Below, one piece after another: positions 61,201 through 64,000 of a stretch of DNA of 64,000 nucleotides. The stretch comes from Entelurus aequoreus (lineage: Eukaryota; Chordata; Actinopteri; Syngnathiformes; Syngnathidae): assembly GCF_033978785.1 (NCBI RefSeq), contig NC_084732.1, positions 4,330,401 through 4,394,400 on the forward strand. The letters are read 5' to 3'. The position numbers and the translations under genes are program-made. The notes beneath the pieces are model-generated. The model had not been told where the DNA came from. It did no database searches and worked only from the letters and a program-made list of their open reading frames with translations. Numbering within the stretch: the stretch's first letter is position 1; every line of letters begins with the position of its first letter.

Positions 61201-62283
61201 AATGGGGTAATCGTCGCTTTCTCGGTCCGAATGTCTCTCGCTCCATTGTAAACAACGGGGAATTGTGAGGAATACTAGCTCCTGTGACGTCACGCTACTT
61301 CCGGTACGGGCAAGGCTTTTTTTTATCAGCGAGCAAAAGTTGCGAACTTTATCGTCGATTTTCTCTACTAAATCCTTTCAGCAAAAATATGGCAATATCG
61401 CGAAATGATCAAGTACGACACATAGAATGGATCTGATATCCCCGTTTAAATAAAAAAAAATCATTTCAGTGTGGAGAGTGTGGAATCCAATGAGCCAGCT
61501 TGTACCTAAGTTACGTTCAGAGCGAAAAAAAGATACGTCCTGCACTGCACTCTAGTCCTTCACTCTCACATTCTTCATCCACAAATCTTTCATCCTCGCT
61601 CAAATTAATGGGGTAATCGTCGCTTTCTCGGTCCGAATCTCTCTCGCTCCATTGTAAACAAAGCAGAATTGTGAGGAATACTAGCTCCTGTGACGTCACG
61701 CTACTTCCGGTACAGGCAAGGCTTTTTTTTTTATCAGCGAGCAAAAGTTGCGGACTTTATCGTCGATTTTCTCTACTAAATCCTTTCAGCAAAAATATGG
61801 CAATATCGCAAAATGATCAAGTAGGACACATAGAATGGATCTGATATCCCCGTTTAAATAAAAAAAAATCATTTCAGTGTGGAGAGTGTGGAATCCAATG
61901 AGCCAGCTTGTACCTAAGTTACGGTCAGAGCGAAAAAAGATACGTCCTGCACTGCACTCTAGTCCTTCACTCTCACATTCCTCATCCACAAATCTTTCAT
62001 CCTCGCTCAAATTAATGGGGTTATCGTCGCTTTCTCGGTCCGAATCTCTCTTGCTCCATTGTAAACAAAGCGGAATTGTGAGGAATCCTTTGCTTTGTGA
62101 CGTCACGCTACTTCCGGTACAGGCAAGGGTTGTTTTTAATCAGATACCAAAAGTTGCGATCTTTATCGTCGTTGTTCTCTACTAAATCCTTTCAGCAAAA
62201 ATATGGCAATATCGCGAAATGATCAAGTACGACACATAGAATGGATCTGCTATTCCCGTTTAAATAAAAACTAATTCATTTCA
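52299..62283 (+). repeat. Transposon-derived satellite: 25 head-to-tail units of 391 or ~406 bp
   Basis: Unit starts (GTGTGGAGAGTGTGGAATCC) lie at 52299, 52705, 53111, 53502, 53893, 54298, 54704, 55095, 55500, 55906, 56297, 56703, 57094, 57485, 57891, 58282, 58673, 59079, 59470, 59875, 60281, 60673, 61078, 61469 and 61877. Fourteen are long (405-408 bp) and eleven short (391-392 bp). Short units have TCTAAAGTTCTTTCAT where long ones have a 14-bp-longer TCTCACATTCCTCATCCACA stretch. Each unit carries TGTGACGTCACGCTACTTCC and ends AAATAAAAAAAAATCATTTC before joining the next. The last unit runs into the intact terminus. High identity implies recent spread. Confidence 0.95.
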
Positions 62284-62295
62284 GTAGGCCTTTAA
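62279..62295 (+). repeat. Intact right terminal repeat closing the array
   Basis: TTTCAGTAGGCCTTTAA: the same right terminus as copy A, followed directly by TTAA and non-element sequence. It marks the outer boundary of the whole 48.2-62.3-kb block, so the last satellite unit keeps the authentic element end while all internal units lost it at the junction. Confidence 0.85.
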
Positions 62296-62370
62296 GGTGA
62301 TACTTCATAAAATAAAAAAATAAAAAATAAAAAAATAACAAAAATAAATAAAAAAAAGGTGATACTTCAT
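62294..62370. repeat. A-rich tract between 15-bp direct repeats
   Basis: AAGGTGATACTTCAT occurs at 62294-62308 and again at 62356-62370, with 47 bp of A-rich (AAATAAAAAAATAAA) sequence between. It has the form of a target-site duplication around a poly(A)-like tail with no body, next to the transposon block. It could also be simple slippage. Confidence 0.7.
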
Positions 62371-63090
62371 GACATAACCGGCTTCAACTATCGATATTGT
62401 CAAACCTCCTGTCCTTCTCTTCAGCAGCGCCTTGACACGACGCTCACGTCTCCACACATCACTTCTTTTAACTCCTTCCATAAAATGGAGGGGGGAAAAA
62501 AAAAAAAAAAAAAAGTGTTGTGTCCATGATGCAATGTCAAGCAAATCTGCTCATTTGTCGGTCTCTCCCCAGAAATCTCCCCCAGTACAACTTCTGACAT
62601 GTTTGCCATGAATATTTGATGAGCGCGCCCGCGGGAGCCCGGCTGCGAGAAGCCGGCGCCGGGGTTTGTTCCAAAAGCACCCAAGGTCAAACGCCCGGCC
62701 GTATCAAGGACCTCCCCGCGTGTGATCCGCACGGACGGACGCGACGGGCCCGCGTCTGCCGCGATAAAGTCTGACGCGGCGGTGAAAGGGATCGCCGCCG
62801 GTGTGCGTCCGACCGCTGGTGCGCTCGTCTGCGGGTCGGTGCGCTCGGCCGCGCCGCGGGCTTTCTCCGTTATGCAGAGTATACACGCCACGCCGCGCCT
62901 GCACGGCGCTGGTCTTTGTGCACCTGCGGGGCTTCCCGTGAATTATTCAAACACACCTTCTCGCCTATTTGGTATCAGCGGAATGGAGCTCTAATGATCG
63001 TGCGTGAATCTCACAGTATCGGCCAAGCGAGCCGGTCCCATCTTGCTTTACTCGCATTGATGTCCTTGTGTTTGTCAAAGTAATGAAGTC
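62371..63090. other. Non-repetitive island with CpG-rich core
   Basis: Balanced sequence leading into a very G/C- and CpG-rich core at about 62605-62945 (for example GCGCGCCCGCGGGAGCCCGG, CGCGTCTGCCGCGATAAAG, CGCTCGGCCGCGCCGCGGG). This looks like an unmethylated CpG island, possibly a promoter or a conserved regulatory element. Open frames on both strands across the core (such as + 62722-62994) are expected in stop-poor G/C-rich DNA and match nothing I know. No TATA box or convincing exon seen. Confidence 0.45.
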
Positions 63091-63177
63091 TGTGGAGGGG
63101 GGCGTGGCCCGCGGGCCTGCAGCGGAACGGGGTGTGCCCGTACTTGCCAAACTTGAGACCTCCGAATTCGGGAGATG
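63091..63177. other. Short linker, possible dispersed-repeat fragment
   Basis: CTTGCCAAACTTGAGACCTC..CGAATTCGGGAGATGGGGG has the look of dispersed vertebrate repeats that read CCAACCTTGAGACCTCC..GGGAGAT. Not assigned further. Confidence 0.3.
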
Positions 63178-63356
63178 GGGGTAGAGGGCCGGGGTTTGGT
63201 GGTAGCGAGTGTATATATTGTAGCGTCCCGGAAGAGTTAGGGCTGCAAGGGATTCTGGGTATTTGTTCTGTTGTGTTTATGTTGTGTTACGGTGCGGATG
63301 TTCTCCCTAAATGTAATTTTTGTTTGGTGTGGGTTCACGGTGTGGCGCATATTTGT

Positions 63357-63645
63357 CCATCCATCCATCCATCCATCCATCTTCTTCCGCTTATCCGAGG
63401 TCGGGTCGCGGGGGCAGCAGCCTAAGCAGGGAAACCCAGACTTCCCTCTCCCCAGCCACTTTGTCCAGCTCTTTTTGGGATCCCGAGGCGTTCCCAGGCC
63501 AGCCGGGAGACATAGTCGTGTCCTGGGTCTTCCCCGTGGCCTCCTACCGGTCGGACGTGCCCTAAACACCTCCCTAGGGAGGCGTTCGGGTGGCATCCTG
63601 ACCAGATGCCCGAACCACCTCAACTGGCTCCTCTCGATGTGGAGG
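63357..63645 (-). mobile_element. Rex3 3' fragment, 5'-truncated insertion with 8-bp target duplication
   Basis: Reading the minus strand, the fragment encodes the Rex3 C-terminal part (MRWFGHLVRMPPERLPREVF) and ends in GATAAGCGGAAGAAGATGG with GGAT repeats (TCCATCCATCC at 63357 on the + strand). ATATTTGT flanks it on both sides (63349-63356 and 63646-63653). This is the usual product of abortive target-primed reverse transcription. It matches the 3' end of the element at 42.0-42.2 kb but differs at scattered positions, so it is not a simple copy of that element. Confidence 0.88.
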
Positions 63646-63728
63646 ATATTTGTATACAGTGTTAAAGTTGTTTATACGGTCACCCTCAGTGTGACCTGTA
63701 TGGCTATTGACCAAGTATGCCTTGCATT

Positions 63729-63730
<2 letters not shown>

Positions 63731-63759
<29 letters not shown>
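63731..63759. repeat. (TG)n microsatellite
   Basis: About 14 TG dinucleotides inside the 369-bp repeat, between TTACTAG and TAAAAGCCACATATATTG. Confidence 0.95.
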
Positions 63760-64000
63760 AAAAGCCACATATATTGTCTGACTGGATTGGCACGCTGTTT
63801 GTATGGAGGAAAAGCGGACACCAAAGGGAGTGCCTTTAAGGGTTAGGGGGTGGGCGGGGGTTTGGTGGTAGCGGGGGTGTATATTGTAGCGTCCCGGAAG
63901 AGTTAGGGCTGCAAGGGATTCTGGGTATTTGTTCTGTTGTGTTTATGTTGTGTTACGGTGCGGATGTTCTCCCTAAATGTCATTCTTGTTTGGTGTGGGT

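Larger units (their letters stand above)
63178..64000. repeat. ~369-bp tandem repeat, second copy cut by window edge
   Basis: TAGCGTCCCGGAAGAGTTAG, then GATTCTGGGTATTTGTTCTG and GTTACGGTGCGGATGTTCTC, starts at 63221 and again at 63887, 666 bp apart. Subtracting the 289-bp Rex3 fragment and its 8-bp target duplication gives a native unit of about 369 bp. The unit also holds GTTTATACGGTCACCCTCAG, a (TG)n run and CACGCTGTTTGTATGGAGG. It is a recognisable dispersed teleost repeat in tandem form. Copies are nearly identical. Confidence 0.85.

Noticed and set aside
62421..62994. Arg/Ala/Gly-rich frames across the CpG island
   Set aside because: Present on both strands; composition explains the lack of stops. 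No splice or start context supports a gene.

Overview
The window looks like a repeat-choked intergenic or intronic stretch of a teleost fish genome. The evidence is a Rex3-type (RTE clade) non-LTR retrotransposon, the (TGGA)n-tailed fish retro-repeat, hAT-like non-autonomous elements, the fish minisatellite built on a GATCCACTATGGACTGGACT core, and GTTAGCATGCTAAC-rich arrays. I see no convincing host protein-coding gene, rRNA or tRNA. Almost every long open frame is a by-product of a tandem repeat or belongs to the decayed Rex3 element. A syngnathid-like (pipefish) source fits the abundance of the AGGCCTACTGAAA-ended element at 48-62 kb, but that is recognition from memory and low confidence.

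Layout, left to right. 1-3.6 kb: a ~515-bp array, then a ~375-bp array built on a truncated retro-repeat. 4.4-5.5 kb: a 1.1-kb pure polypyrimidine tract. 6.3-7.9 kb: a local duplication and a 48-bp minisatellite. 8.8-13.8 kb: two A-rich arrays. 14.1-20.2 kb: a satellite of four ~159-bp monomers per ~637-bp higher-order unit. 20.6-21.2 kb: a small hAT-like element. 21.9-28.1 kb: a ~99-bp satellite. 29.1-30.4 kb: long (TA)n tracts, one of them inside a large inverted repeat. 31.2-33.1 kb: a 35/37-bp minisatellite. 33.1-36.2 kb: a ~390-bp array. 37.0-42.2 kb: a Rex3-like element whose 5' end is present four times in tandem. 42.2-46.8 kb: ~116-, 272- and 266-bp arrays. 47.5-48.2 kb: a ~187-bp array carrying a 35-39-bp retro-insertion. 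48.2-62.3 kb: a DNA-transposon-like element and a 10-kb satellite made from its right end. 63.2-64 kb: a ~369-bp tandem repeat interrupted by a Rex3 3' fragment with an 8-bp target duplication. By my own addition roughly three quarters of the window is tandem repeat.

Between the arrays lie short islands (about 0.4-0.9 kb) of balanced, non-repetitive sequence, at about 5.8, 8.3, 18.1, 28.6, 30.6, 36.5, 43.6, 47.1 and 62.7 kb. Some contain POU octamers, homeodomain-type TAAT/ATTA palindromes or a CpG-rich core. They resemble the spacing of conserved non-coding elements around a developmental gene, with the intervals filled by satellites; this is inference and needs a cross-species alignment.

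The most notable system is at 48.2-62.3 kb. A ~1.7-kb element with AGGCCTACTGAAA ends sits directly beside about 26 head-to-tail copies of its own last ~400 bp. The units come in two lengths (391 and ~406 bp) in an irregular order and share shuffled variants. Each carries a perfect CRE (TGACGTCA) next to an ETS site. This looks like a transposon-to-satellite conversion that would also make a dense array of CREB/ATF and ETS sites.
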